A stretch of DNA of 64,000 bases from a bacterium (lineage in GTDB: Bacteria; UBP6; UBA1177; JAKLFG01), in contig JAKLIW010000010.1 of the NCBI GenBank assembly GCA_022709425.1, positions 1 to 64,000 on the forward strand, read 5' to 3'. The notes below the pieces were generated by a model. It was given only the letters and a program-made list of their open reading frames with translations. It was not told the origin of the DNA and made no database searches. Position numbers and translations under genes: made by a program. Positions 42,801-52,273 of this stretch are shown here, one piece after another. Each line of letters begins with the position of its first letter. Positions within the stretch are counted from its first letter, which is position 1.

Positions 42801-43990
42801 TCTTCAAGAGATGAGAAACCGTAGACCACGGGGATGCCCGTCAGAAACCGGTCCTTGGTCAGTGAATCGACATCAAGCCTGTTGTCGTTGTCAAGGATCC
42901 GTACTTCGAGTAAATCCTGTGCCCAGCGTAGTATCCGGTCTATCGTGGGCACCGACAGGTCCATTTGCTGGGCGAACCATTTGGCGATGCAAAGTCCGTA
43001 GTAAATGTCGTCGGTGAAGAAGCGGTGATGCTTGTCGAAGACCTGTTCACCTTTCTCATTCGTGACCGTCGGTGTTGCGATGGCGCGCAGGGTCACCGAA
43101 TTCTGGAATGACTCAAGGATACTCGCATTGGATGAGTTATAGGAGAACCTTTCGAGTGCCAGATAATCCAGCATATATTTGAAATCCTTTTCTCTGAATC
43201 TATGGCGGATGCCTTCCCTGATAAGGGAGTAGTCGGCGTCGAGTTCGCCCAGGAGATCCGCCGACAGTTGATCGTAATCTTTATAGAAGTAGGGAACATC
43301 TTCCTTTTTCTGCCAGATCCCCTTGTATCGGAGGTATAGCCCAAAAAGACGCGTGGTGTGGATTATCTGGTTGTCCACCGAGAGAGAAAGCGAGACGAAA
43401 TTGTCCGATTTCACGAAATGTCCCGTATCGAACCAGCGAAAACAGAGGTCATCGAGAACGGTGCGCTGCAGATAGGGGAATTCGTCGGCGCGATCGACAC
43501 ACGCGACATTGACCGCTTTGGGGCCGTAGGTGATCCCTATTCTACCGTACTTTTTGGTCCTGCATACCCACGGGATGAGACCTATGGCGCAGGTCACGAT
43601 ATCGGTCAGCGACTCTTTTTTCTTTACCTCGTTCACCATCCAGTCGAAGCCAGCCTGGCCGTAGATGGCCATAATGTAAACCTTTTTGTCTCTTCTTATG
43701 CTGGAGGCGATATGATGAAGTGCTTTGCGGTATGAGGCAACAGGCATGCAGAGAATGATAAGGTCTGAATCGGGTATGATATCATTTGGGTCTGATGTCA
43801 CTTGATCGATCTTCCCGTGATATTCCTTTATGATCTCGCCTTCGGGAGTTTGATATTCAAGGGTAATATTTTTGTCCCAACTTTGAGGTTTTCGTGTGAG
43901 TAGTCTTACCTGGTATCCAGATGAGGAAAGAAACGGAATAAGGACATGGGCGCTATTCCCTCCGCCAACAATAGCGACATTTTTGATCAT
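42788..43990 (-). CDS. NAD/NADP octopine/nopaline dehydrogenase family protein
   Basis: 400 residues. N-terminal Rossmann motif KNVAIVGGGNSAHVLIPFL and a SDLIILCMPVASYRKAL segment of the 6-phosphogluconate-dehydrogenase-like fold, then a helical C-terminal domain of octopine-dehydrogenase type. Family members reductively condense an amino acid with an alpha-keto acid to give an opine. In surface-polysaccharide loci such enzymes can make N-(1-carboxyethyl)amino acids. Coding composition is more AT-rich than the surrounding genes. It is first in a three-gene unit with ATP-grasp and GT4 genes, behind its own promoter and a 5' hairpin. Confidence 0.85.
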   Translation of the reverse strand: MIKNVAIVGGGNSAHVLIPFLSSSGYQVRLLTRKPQSWDKNITLEYQTPEGEIIKEYHGKIDQVTSDPNDIIPDSDLIILCMPVASYRKALHHIASSIRRDKKVYIMAIYGQAGFDWMVNEVKKKESLTDIVTCAIGLIPWVCRTKKYGRIGITYGPKAVNVACVDRADEFPYLQRTVLDDLCFRWFDTGHFVKSDNFVSLSLSVDNQIIHTTRLFGLYLRYKGIWQKKEDVPYFYKDYDQLSADLLGELDADYSLIREGIRHRFREKDFKYMLDYLALERFSYNSSNASILESFQNSVTLRAIATPTVTNEKGEQVFDKHHRFFTDDIYYGLCIAKWFAQQMDLSVPTIDRILRWAQDLLEVRILDNDNRLDVDSLTKDRFLTGIPVVYGFSSLEECIS

Positions 43991-44041
43991 CGCCGACTGT
44001 TCTCCCTGATACCGCCGCCACCTGCTTGCTCAATATGCCGG

Positions 44042-44071
44042 AAGCTCAAAACAAGGCTTCTCATTGAGCTT
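44042..44071 (-). promoter_or_regulatory. Inverted repeat at the 5' end of the opine-dehydrogenase transcript
   Basis: AAGCTCAA (44042-44049) and TTGAGCTT (44064-44071), a perfect 8-base inverted repeat with a 14-base loop, beginning at about +1. It could be an RNA-stabilising hairpin or an operator. Confidence 0.6.
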
Positions 44072-44075
44072 AAGA

Positions 44076-44103
44076 ACTATAATCGAGCCGGTTGAAATTG
44101 CAA
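44076..44103 (-). promoter_or_regulatory. Promoter for the opine-dehydrogenase/ATP-grasp/GT4 unit
   Basis: Minus-strand TTGCAA (44103-44098), 16-base spacer, TATAGT (44081-44076). Confidence 0.65.
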
Positions 44104-44113
44104 AATTTTTTGA

Positions 44114-45370
44114 TCAGCCTGCGGAGGCCCTTCGCGTGTCGAGCATCAACCGCATCGCGAAGATGAAGCAAAGCAACGCCAACAGGGCGCGCGCTCCGAC
44201 CAGCGTCCAGGCCGCGCCGTAATGATACCAGACCGGTATCGTGACGATGGCGGCGGCGAATCCGATGAGCGATGCGGTCGCGGTGATGATCATATAAAGG
44301 CGGTCCTGTTTGAGGACCACGAGATAGTTGGACCCGTAGGTGCTCATGACGGCGAGCAGGAACGAACTGGCGCTGAGGATGCGCAGGAGCGTTGCCGTCG
44401 CCTCATACCGATTGGTAAAGAGGATGTCGACCAGCAGGTCGGCGGAGAGGAATACGGCCAGCGTCAGCCCCAGTCCGGCGCCGAGCATGATGCGGCCGGC
44501 GGTTCGGAAGGCGGAGAAACGGCGGTTCAGGAAGGGAAAGAAGACGCGGCCGAGGACCCATACGAACTGGTTGACGATGTTTATCACCTTGATGGCCGCC
44601 GCATAGTATCCCACGAAGGTCTCCGACGCGGTCAGTCCGAGTATGAAGGTGGATGTGTTGTTGTAAAGCGTGGGGATGAAGGTGCCGACAAAGATGTTGA
44701 AGCTTTGCCGCAGTTCCGTTGCCACCGCCCGCCAGGGGGGAAGGGTTATGCGCAATCCGAATTTGAACCGGAGCAGGGCCATGGCGGTCGAACCCGACAG
44801 GATGGCCCCCACGCCGTACATGAGGTTGACGATGAGATAATCGTCGGGTTGCCGCACGAAAATGAAGATGGCGGTCGCAAAGAGCACCTTCGACAGGCAG
44901 TTGAAGATGGTCACATACTTCATCTGCTCGATGCCTTGGAAGAACCAGAGCGGGATGAAGACCTCGCCAAAGACCAGGCCGAAGGTGAAGAGATGCAGGA
45001 GCGCGTATTTCCTGAGCGGCGGCACAACGGTGATGAGCAGCAGGAGCAGTGCGAGTGAGCAAAGGGCAAGGAAGAGTTTGGCGAAGAAGATGCGCGACAG
45101 GATGCTTTCCAGCGCCGCGTGATCTTGCCGGTTGAGGGCGACGGCGCGTGTGCCGCTGAAGTTGAAGCCGTATTCGACGAAGCAGATGAAATACTGGATG
45201 AATGCCTGCGAAAAGGAGATAACGCCGAATTTGTCGACGCCGAGGACGCGGGCGAGATAAGGAAGTGTGATAAGCGGGATGAGGTAGTCGGTAACCTTGA
45301 CCAGTGACAGGGCGAGGAAATTTGAAGCAAGGACCTTTTTGTCGCTGGCGAAACTCTGCGATTCGCTCAT
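44114..45370 (-). CDS. wzx: Wzx-type oligosaccharide flippase
   Basis: 418 residues, about 12 membrane helices. The N-terminus (VKVTDYLIPLITLPYLARVLG, KFGVISFSQAF) is characteristic of the polysaccharide_synt/MOP-family flippases. It should move undecaprenyl-linked repeat units to the periplasm for Wzy. The start overlaps the GT4 stop by four bases. The neighbours Wzy, Wzz-like and Wza complete a Wzx/Wzy-dependent pathway. Symbol used by function, not by close homology. Confidence 0.9.
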   Translation of the reverse strand: MSESQSFASDKKVLASNFLALSLVKVTDYLIPLITLPYLARVLGVDKFGVISFSQAFIQYFICFVEYGFNFSGTRAVALNRQDHAALESILSRIFFAKLFLALCSLALLLLLITVVPPLRKYALLHLFTFGLVFGEVFIPLWFFQGIEQMKYVTIFNCLSKVLFATAIFIFVRQPDDYLIVNLMYGVGAILSGSTAMALLRFKFGLRITLPPWRAVATELRQSFNIFVGTFIPTLYNNTSTFILGLTASETFVGYYAAAIKVINIVNQFVWVLGRVFFPFLNRRFSAFRTAGRIMLGAGLGLTLAVFLSADLLVDILFTNRYEATATLLRILSASSFLLAVMSTYGSNYLVVLKQDRLYMIITATASLIGFAAAIVTIPVWYHYGAAWTLVGARALLALLCFIFAMRLMLDTRRASAG

Positions 45371-46566
45371 CGGTGTGCCTCAAAAAGCGCAGCCAGTCGG
45401 GCCGCAACTGGGATCATGGCGAAGCGTTCACTGACAGTGCGGCGGCCTTTTTCAGCGGTCAAACGGCGTAACGACAGGTCGGTGGCGAGCCGTTCCATGG
45501 CCTCCGCGAGTGCCGCCGGATCCTTGTCGGGGACCATGATGCCGGCGCCGTCTCCCAACAGTTCGGGGATCCCGCCGGTCGCGGTCGAGAGGACCGGTAT
45601 GCCGCAGGCCATCGCTTCGATAAGTGCTACCGGTATCCCTTCGTGGACGCCGCCGCCGAGATCGACGCTGGGAAGTACTACGGTGTCCACTGCCTGTTCG
45701 CGGTACAGCGCAAGCAATTTGCCGTGGGGGATACGACCGGCGAATTCCACGCGATCGTTCAGCGCCGCAGCGGTCGTCAGGCGTCGCAAATCCTTTTCCA
45801 ACGGTCCGCAGCCCGCGATGATGAGCCGGACCGACACGGTGCGTTCTTTCAAGAGCCGGATTGCCTCGATAAGATAACTATGTCCTTTGACCGGCAGCAG
45901 ATTCGCGGGACAGAGAAGGGTAAAGGGGCGATCAGCCGCGGAGAATGTTGAGATCGTTTGCGGCGGGATATTGACGCCCATCGGGATGAAATGTATCTTT
46001 TCCATAGGTGGCGCGGCGACATGCATCCGTACCAGATCAAGACTGTTGTGGGAGATGAGTCGCACGAAAGATGCTGATGCTATCTTACGGATCAGCAGGT
46101 TATTGTCGACCAGGTCCCAACGATGAGCCGTGAAACTCCATGATACGCCGCTCAGGTGATGGAGCGCCAACGCGAGCGACGACGAGACCGCCGACCAGTG
46201 GGCATGGATATGGTCGAACGAACGCAGGTCGAAGGTTTTGGCAAGGTAGAGTGCCTTGAAAAATGCCGCTAGGTTCTTTGCCAGATGGACGGGGTCGCAG
46301 GTGAAAAGTGCTTTGAACGCCCGCAGAGAAGCCGTTGGGTGCCGCAGAAGAAAAGGTATCCCCGCGAGTAGGCGGGGTGAAAAAAGCGGCGTTATAACCG
46401 ACCGTGGCAACAGCGGCCTGGCGTCGTCGTGGATGAAGTCGCCGCGCGGGTGGAGTGGGATAACAGTGATGTCGTGGCCAGCGCTCAGGAGCGCACTTAT
46501 CTCCGGTATGATAAAGGTTTCTTGAGTGCCGATGGGAAGGCTTGAGGTGATATACAACAACTTCAT
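45367..46566 (-). CDS. Family 4 glycosyltransferase
   Basis: 399 residues from the ATG at 46566. N-terminal YITSSLPIGTQETFIIPEI, HIHAHWSAVSSSLALAL, donor-domain FTLLCPANLLPVKGHSYLI, and the E(x7)E block VHEGIPVALIEAMACGIP. This is the AmsK/ExoL/colanic-acid type GT4. The frame stays open into the polymerase gene upstream, but that extension has an arginine-rich, non-coding look. It overlaps Wzy by four bases and Wzx by four bases. Confidence 0.92.
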   Translation of the reverse strand: MKLLYITSSLPIGTQETFIIPEISALLSAGHDITVIPLHPRGDFIHDDARPLLPRSVITPLFSPRLLAGIPFLLRHPTASLRAFKALFTCDPVHLAKNLAAFFKALYLAKTFDLRSFDHIHAHWSAVSSSLALALHHLSGVSWSFTAHRWDLVDNNLLIRKIASASFVRLISHNSLDLVRMHVAAPPMEKIHFIPMGVNIPPQTISTFSAADRPFTLLCPANLLPVKGHSYLIEAIRLLKERTVSVRLIIAGCGPLEKDLRRLTTAAALNDRVEFAGRIPHGKLLALYREQAVDTVVLPSVDLGGGVHEGIPVALIEAMACGIPVLSTATGGIPELLGDGAGIMVPDKDPAALAEAMERLATDLSLRRLTAEKGRRTVSERFAMIPVAARLAALFEAHR

Positions 46567-47876
46567 GCGTTGTCCCGGCAAGAAGAAGGTACGGTGTTGG
46601 CCAGGCCTACGCCGATACCGCATAGCGCCCACCACCAATCGTTGAGGCGAGGGGTAAAGAAGGAGGGGCTTCCCATGCCGGAGATCAGCAGAACGAACAG
46701 CCAGAAGACGAATATCTCGCGCAGGGCTCGATTCCTTGAGGTCGCCCGGTATGTCTGAAGCAACCAGAACAGGAATATCGTCAGACCGAGAATACCGCTT
46801 TGATAGAGTAGGACGATATACATTGAGTCGCCGATGAAAACCCCCGGTTTTCGCATCCAACCATAACCGATGAACGGATTGTTGCTGATCTCGCCTATCG
46901 TCGCTTTGAGATAGCCGGTGTTGCCCGCATACCGCGATTCGAAAAGTTCGAGCGATGCGACGCGACGTGCCTGATAAGTGATATTGTTTGCTATCGAAGC
47001 ATATTCCTCGTCCTTGCCCAGGAACATCAGATATCCGATGACAATGGCACCGAAAGCGGCCGATATTGCCATGGCACGGACCTTGTTGCGCCATTCCAGC
47101 CGCAGAAAAAGCATGAACAGGATAAGTCCGATGCCGGCGACGAAAGTGGCCGAAAGGGTTACTATACCACCGACGAATGAAGCGAACAGAGATACGAGAG
47201 GCAGCAGGAACATCCGTTTCGCGACTTGTTGCCCGCGTAGTTCGAACAACAGATAAACCGCAGTGGCGAGCGTTGTCAGGAAATAGGTCGCCGCATACGA
47301 TGGGGATTCGAAAACGCTGACCGCGCGGAGGATGAACCCGATCTCGTCGACCAGCCGTTCGACAACCAGTCGGCCCGGCGACATATAGGCATTCATGGTG
47401 AGGTCGGTTGCTGCCTGTATCCCGAAGGTCTGGGCCGCTGCCAGCAGGGCGAGCGGGACGGCACTTGCCGCGAACCAACGCAGAAGGCGCATGAGGTCGG
47501 ATTCGGAAAAATCCATATTGGCGAATAACAGTATCAGGAGTGCCGGTTTGATGTAGGCATACACATTGAACCAGGAGGGGAGGACGGCGGCTCCGACGAT
47601 GGCGGAGACCAATGTGAGCAGGAGGGTGTAGGCCCATAACAGGACCAGCGGCCAGATGATGGTCGGGATGCGTATCGCGGTGAGCTCACGTCGTGCCAGA
47701 AGTATCGCCAGATAGATCGGTGTCAGCGGCAGTTCCATCCGGATATAGAGCGACCCGATAATGATATAGGGGGCGAACAGGAGTGCCAGCAGAAAGAAAA
47801 CAAGGCTTCGCTTTAGATCGCGAAAAGCCTCGATAATGCAGAGAATCAGGAGCGCGATCGATAGGATGGTTCCCAC
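46563..47876 (-). CDS. wzy: Wzy-type O-antigen/exopolysaccharide polymerase
   Basis: 437 residues from GTG 47876, chosen for its GGGCGG site at six bases; ATG 47927 would overlap the preceding gene more. About 11 hydrophobic helices. A large periplasmic loop in the second half contains EISNNPFIGYGWMRKPG, the common Wzy/O-antigen-ligase (Wzy_C) signature region with FIGxG. It should join repeat units at the periplasmic face. WaaL-type ligase is an alternative reading, but position between Wzz-like and Wzx genes favours polymerase. Confidence 0.85.
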   Translation of the reverse strand: MGTILSIALLILCIIEAFRDLKRSLVFFLLALLFAPYIIIGSLYIRMELPLTPIYLAILLARRELTAIRIPTIIWPLVLLWAYTLLLTLVSAIVGAAVLPSWFNVYAYIKPALLILLFANMDFSESDLMRLLRWFAASAVPLALLAAAQTFGIQAATDLTMNAYMSPGRLVVERLVDEIGFILRAVSVFESPSYAATYFLTTLATAVYLLFELRGQQVAKRMFLLPLVSLFASFVGGIVTLSATFVAGIGLILFMLFLRLEWRNKVRAMAISAAFGAIVIGYLMFLGKDEEYASIANNITYQARRVASLELFESRYAGNTGYLKATIGEISNNPFIGYGWMRKPGVFIGDSMYIVLLYQSGILGLTIFLFWLLQTYRATSRNRALREIFVFWLFVLLISGMGSPSFFTPRLNDWWWALCGIGVGLANTVPSSCRDNA

Positions 47877-47901
47877 AGGTGTCCGCCCGTCTAGTCGATG
47901 A

Positions 47902-50034
47902 TCACGACGGTATGTATGCCGAACCATTCACCGCGATGACGATCTGTCCGTCCTGCGGTGCGCGCTCGGAAAGAAGGCTGAAATATTTCTTGAAGATGGC
48001 GCGCGGGGTGTTCCCGGCTCGGACGACAAAAAGGATTCGATCCGATTCGGCGGCGGCGATAAGAGCCTCGACCGAAGCGTTCATCGGAGGGGTGTCGAGA
48101 ATGACAAAATCATACTGTTCGCGCAGGGCGCGTATCTTTTTCAGTCCGATCCCGTCCGCAGCCACCAGCGTGCCGACCGCCGAATCGCCGTCAAGTCGGT
48201 GACGTGCTGGTTGGGTCGGTTGTTCCTTGCCGCCCTGCGGCGTTGTTCCCGTGTTCTCCCCCAGAAGCGCGGTCCGGTATCCGAGATCGGACAACATCTG
48301 TGCCAGCCGTCCCGCCAGAAAACTTTTCCCGGCACCCGGTTCGATGGAGCACACGGCGATGGTGCCGGTGCGATGGTCGAGCAGCCCCGAGGCGACCATG
48401 ATGCGTAGAAGGCGTGCGTCAATATCTTCGGTGGGATGTCCCGTGCCGATCCACGGCAGATCGAAACGGCGATAGGCGTCCCCGGCGAACCGAGAGACCT
48501 CTTCACCGAAGGGTATGGTGCGACGGAAAAGATAATGGGCGAATGCGGTGCCGAGACTCAACAGAAGCGCTAGGGCGAAGGCAAAGAGCATCGATATGGA
48601 TATGCGCGGGAACAGTTTTTCCTCATAGGGGTCGGCATGGTCTATGACACGGATATCGTGTTTCATCGATTCTTTTTTGATCTCATTCTCATAGAGCTTT
48701 TCGTTGAGGAACCAGTATATCTTCTCGACCGCTTGTTCCTCGGCCTTGAGTACCGCCAGTTCGCTCAGTTCCGGTGGCAGGCGGCGCATCTCGGTGTCTA
48801 TCTCGCTCAATTTGGTGTTCAGCAACGTCTCGACCTGCCGGATGTTCGCATCGGTGTCGTCGGCCATGGTGCCGATGGTCTTGCGGGCTGCGGCAAGCTG
48901 CTGACGGAGCATGATGAGGTCGGGGTGTGAGTCGAAATAGAGTTCCGACGCCTTCTTTTCTTCCATGACCAAGGTGTTGTAGGTGGCGATGACCTCGCCG
49001 AACGTTTTGTCGTCGTCCAGCATCGGCGTGGGGAGCATCCGGGCGCCACCTTCTTCGATGGTCTTGCGGAATTCGACGATAAGGCTGCGGCGGATGTCTA
49101 TCTCTTTTTTCTGTTGTTCCAACTCCAGTTTCTGCATGACGAGCGTTTTGACCTGTTCGTCGGGAAGAATGGTGCGGCTGTTTGACATGAAGGTGGTAAG
49201 TTTGCGCAGCTTTTCGTCCCGTTCATCCTTGAGGCGAAGAGAGAGTTTCTCGAGGAATCTCCTTGTTATTTCAGTAGATTCGGTGCGCCACAGTACTTTT
49301 TTCGCCGCAAAGACAGAAACAAGTTCGTTGAGGAAAAGAGCGGTGAAGGGGGTGTTGGTCGTTTCCATCGAAACACGCAACAGAGATGGAGCCTTATCTT
49401 CGCCGAGCGGAAGAGCTTCATACGATTCCCGGACCGCTTTGCGCGCCTTCACGTAATTGCGATAACTGAACTCGTACTGCTCACCGACCGGTATTTCTCC
49501 CGCCTTCTCTAATACGATTTCGCCGCCTTTGAAAAGGCAGGCACTGCCCCAAGCACACTCAGTTCTGTCTGCACCGTTCTCTATGAGATATCCGGTCCCG
49601 GCGACCGTAATGTTCCCTTCCTGATTGACGAGTGCAGGATGTGTCTTTAGAAAATAAGGGGCACCGATGAATTCTGGTTCTCCACGGAATTTCCCTACGA
49701 ATTGGCGAAAGAAGCTGTCGTTCAGTCGTTCGATCGGAAACTGCAGATTGAATTTCTCGATGAGAGCATCGACGATGACGCGGCTTTTGATGAGTTCGGT
49801 TTCGTTCTGTGTCGTTTGAAAACCGCCCATCAACAGCGCCGCCGGATTGGGCAACATGAGGGCCGACGGGTCCTCCTGCTCGATGAGTATCGTGGTCGAC
49901 ACCTCATATTCAGGAGCGAACAGGAACATCGCGAAAAGGCTGACAAAGAAGGTGACCGAGAATACGATGAGCGTCATGCGCGCGCCGTGCCGGACAATGG
50001 CGATGAGATCTTTTACGGTGAGGTCGGTCATCAT
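47902..50034 (-). CDS. Wzz/BY-kinase-like chain-length regulator with altered kinase motifs
   Basis: 710 residues. The N-terminal Wzz domain has a helix near 20-40 (LIVFSVTFFVSLFAMFLF), a long periplasmic coiled coil, and a second helix near 490-515 (SMLFAFALALLLSLGTAF). The cytosolic C-domain carries Walker A EPGAGKS with Lys570 and Walker B FVILDTPP with Asp647. Walker A', normally LLIDxDxR, reads ALLGENTG and lacks its Asp residues. There is no C-terminal Tyr cluster either. It probably sets chain length with Wza but may not be an active tyrosine autokinase. Confidence 0.88.
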   Translation of the reverse strand: MMTDLTVKDLIAIVRHGARMTLIVFSVTFFVSLFAMFLFAPEYEVSTTILIEQEDPSALMLPNPAALLMGGFQTTQNETELIKSRVIVDALIEKFNLQFPIERLNDSFFRQFVGKFRGEPEFIGAPYFLKTHPALVNQEGNITVAGTGYLIENGADRTECAWGSACLFKGGEIVLEKAGEIPVGEQYEFSYRNYVKARKAVRESYEALPLGEDKAPSLLRVSMETTNTPFTALFLNELVSVFAAKKVLWRTESTEITRRFLEKLSLRLKDERDEKLRKLTTFMSNSRTILPDEQVKTLVMQKLELEQQKKEIDIRRSLIVEFRKTIEEGGARMLPTPMLDDDKTFGEVIATYNTLVMEEKKASELYFDSHPDLIMLRQQLAAARKTIGTMADDTDANIRQVETLLNTKLSEIDTEMRRLPPELSELAVLKAEEQAVEKIYWFLNEKLYENEIKKESMKHDIRVIDHADPYEEKLFPRISISMLFAFALALLLSLGTAFAHYLFRRTIPFGEEVSRFAGDAYRRFDLPWIGTGHPTEDIDARLLRIMVASGLLDHRTGTIAVCSIEPGAGKSFLAGRLAQMLSDLGYRTALLGENTGTTPQGGKEQPTQPARHRLDGDSAVGTLVAADGIGLKKIRALREQYDFVILDTPPMNASVEALIAAAESDRILFVVRAGNTPRAIFKKYFSLLSERAPQDGQIVIAVNGSAYIPS

Positions 50035-50041
50035 GCCATAT

Positions 50042-51070
50042 TCACTTCAAACTGTTGACATTACTTATCGTGCCGGTGATGGAATTGACCATCTGGAAGG
50101 TTGGCAAAAGTTGTTCAATGATGCGGTTGTAACTGGTCAGTGCGGTGGGCGAAACGACGATGCGGTCGCCCGGTTGAAGGCGTAGGTCGTTGGCACTGTC
50201 GCCGCCGATGACCTTATCGTAGTCAATGACCGCGTACTGGAATTTGCCGCCGTACTGGCGGACGATATAGAGTTCGGCCGTGTCGGCGGTTATCGGATCG
50301 ACGCCGCCTGCTTCGGCAATGAGATCAAGTATGGTATAATCGGGTTTTGTTATTTGGTAGGCGCCCGGCCGCGCGACCTCGCCGACGATGTAGACCCGTT
50401 CAGCTGCTGCGGGCGGCACGAAAAAGGTGTCGCCGTTGTGGAGCCGGACCTTTGAATAGTCGGTTTGCGCCTTGCTGATCTCGGTTATCGAAAGGGGAAT
50501 GACTTTCTCGTCGCGTTTGAGATAGATGGTGTTGGCCATCGTCACAGAGTTGGAACTGGCAAGCGGCGTGATGCGTGAAAGGGCCTCCATGATGGTCGTC
50601 GTGGGGGTGATGTTATACTTCCCGTTATTGTTCGAGGACCCGGTTATGTAGTAGAACTTGCTCTGGAATTTTACGATCTCGATAGAGACGTCGGGATTTT
50701 TCACGAATTCCTTGAGCCGTTCCTCGAGCGTCTGCGCCGCCTCTTTTTTGGTCAGACCACCGAGCTTGATGCTCTTGATAATGGGAAACAATATCTCTCC
50801 CTTTTCGTCCACCACCTGACCAAAGAATTGGCTGATGGACATCGATTTCGAGCTGAGTTCGGGGATGTTGTAGACATCGACCTTCAATTCATCGCCGGTG
50901 CCGATGCGGTATTCATCATCCGGGATCAGAAGATCCTTGACATTATCCTCGGATGCGAGCGGTGCGAAGGGCAGATCTTTGCCCGCGACCTCTTTTCCAT
51001 AGTATTTAGTGTGCGCGCACCCTGCGATAAATATAAGAAACAGAACAGCCACGGTAACGAGATATCTCAT
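50042..51070 (-). CDS. Wza-like polysaccharide export lipoprotein
   Basis: 342 residues from ATG 51070 (GGAG four bases before). Signal peptide with lipobox FIAGC. The poly-export domain begins DDEYRIGTGDELKVDVYNIPE, and two SLBB domains follow (YYITGSSNNNGKY... and VYIVGEVARPGAYQI). It forms the outer-membrane exit pore for the polysaccharide. It lies seven bases before the Wzz-like gene in the same operon and has a good promoter. Confidence 0.92.
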   Translation of the reverse strand: MRYLVTVAVLFLIFIAGCAHTKYYGKEVAGKDLPFAPLASEDNVKDLLIPDDEYRIGTGDELKVDVYNIPELSSKSMSISQFFGQVVDEKGEILFPIIKSIKLGGLTKKEAAQTLEERLKEFVKNPDVSIEIVKFQSKFYYITGSSNNNGKYNITPTTTIMEALSRITPLASSNSVTMANTIYLKRDEKVIPLSITEISKAQTDYSKVRLHNGDTFFVPPAAAERVYIVGEVARPGAYQITKPDYTILDLIAEAGGVDPITADTAELYIVRQYGGKFQYAVIDYDKVIGGDSANDLRLQPGDRIVVSPTALTSYNRIIEQLLPTFQMVNSITGTISNVNSLK

Positions 51071-51104
51071 CGGTCTCCGTATATCATGATCAAAAAACCT
51101 CTGT

Positions 51105-51132
51105 ATCATACGAAATTAGAGTGGAAAGACAA
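51105..51132 (-). promoter_or_regulatory. Promoter for the wza-wzz-wzy-GT4-wzx operon
   Basis: Minus-strand TTGTCT (51132-51127), 16-base spacer, TATGAT (51110-51105). Leader about 28 bases. Confidence 0.65.
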
Positions 51133-51172
51133 GAAAAACAAACCCTTTTTCGGAGTGTGTGACGTTGCGGTA

Positions 51173-52273
51173 TCACAGAGCAGTGGCGAGGGTATCGGCG
51201 ACCTGTTCCTGTTCTTCTGCGGTCACAAAGGCGCTCATCGGGAGCGAAAGGACCGTGCGGGCCGCCTCTTCGGCGAGCGGAAGCGATCCTTCGCGGTAGC
51301 CGAGCGGCGCGAAGACCTCCTGCAGGTGGAGCGGCAGGGGATAGTGGACCGCCGTCGCGATGCCGGCATCCTTGAGTTTCTGCGCCACGGTGTCGCGGTC
51401 CTTCACGCGGATGGCGTACTGTGCCCAGACCGAAAGCCGTCCCTCGCGCACCGTCGGCCGGACGAGCGGCAGTTTTGCAAGCAGTTCGTCGTAGCGGCGG
51501 GCGACCGCCTGCCGTTGCCGTATCTCGTCGTCGAAATGGGCGAGTTTCACCAGCAGTACCGCCGCCTGTACGGTGTCGAGCCGCGAATTCATCCCGACCA
51601 GCCGGTGGTAGTACCGTTTCGACTGGCCGTGGAGCCTCAGCGAGGCGAGTTTCTGGGCTATGGCCGCGTCATCGGTGAAGACCGCGCCGCCGTCGCCGTA
51701 GCAACCGAGCGGTTTGGCGGGAAAGAAGCTGGTCGTGGCCACGCGTGTCAGACCGCAGCTTTTCCGGCCGTGGTAGAGCGCGCCGAAACTCTGCGCCGCA
51801 TCCTCGATAACGGTGAGGTTATGCTTCGCCGCTAGGGCGTTCACGGCGTCGATGTCGGGGCACTGGCCGTAGAGGCTGACCGGGATGATCGCACGGCTCT
51901 TTTTCGTTATCTTCTTTTCTATCTGTGCCGCGTCGATAAGGTAGGTGTCGGCCTCGATATCGACGAAGACCGGCGTCGCGCCGACCGTCGCTATCGCCTC
52001 GGCGGTGGCGATGAAGGAAAATGTCGAGGTGATCACCTCGTCGCCGGGGCCGATGTCGAGCGCCCGGAGCGCCAGCACCAGCGCGTCGGTGCCGTTGGCG
52101 CAACTGACGCAGTGCGGGGCGCCGCAATGGGCGGCGAGCGCCTGTTCGAGTTCCGAGACCTCGCTCCCCATTATAAAAGCGGCCCGCTCGCAGACCGTGC
52201 CGATGGCGGCGTCGAATTCGTCCTTGTAGGCGCGGTACTGCGCCGCCAGATCAATGAGTTCTATCTTCTTCAC
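51173..52273 (-). CDS. DegT/DnrJ/EryC1-family sugar aminotransferase
   Basis: 366 residues, GTG start overlapping the preceding stop (GTGA). PLP lysine lies in [15 protein letters not shown]; the phosphate-binding ANGTDAL segment lies near 59-65, and [11 protein letters not shown] carries the PLP-ring Asp. It resembles WbpE/QdtB enzymes that install a 3-amino group on a nucleotide keto-sugar. The next gene upstream codes for a matching N-acetyltransferase. No WbpB-like oxidoreductase is in the window. Confidence 0.92.
   Translation of the reverse strand: MKKIELIDLAAQYRAYKDEFDAAIGTVCERAAFIMGSEVSELEQALAAHCGAPHCVSCANGTDALVLALRALDIGPGDEVITSTFSFIATAEAIATVGATPVFVDIEADTYLIDAAQIEKKITKKSRAIIPVSLYGQCPDIDAVNALAAKHNLTVIEDAAQSFGALYHGRKSCGLTRVATTSFFPAKPLGCYGDGGAVFTDDAAIAQKLASLRLHGQSKRYYHRLVGMNSRLDTVQAAVLLVKLAHFDDEIRQRQAVARRYDELLAKLPLVRPTVREGRLSVWAQYAIRVKDRDTVAQKLKDAGIATAVHYPLPLHLQEVFAPLGYREGSLPLAEEAARTVLSLPMSAFVTAEEQEQVADTLATAL

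Noticed and set aside
45367-47637. N-terminal extension of the GT4 gene to 756 residues
   Set aside because: The first 357 residues are an alternative frame of the Wzy gene; the GT4 fold begins exactly at the ATG at 46566, which overlaps the Wzy stop.
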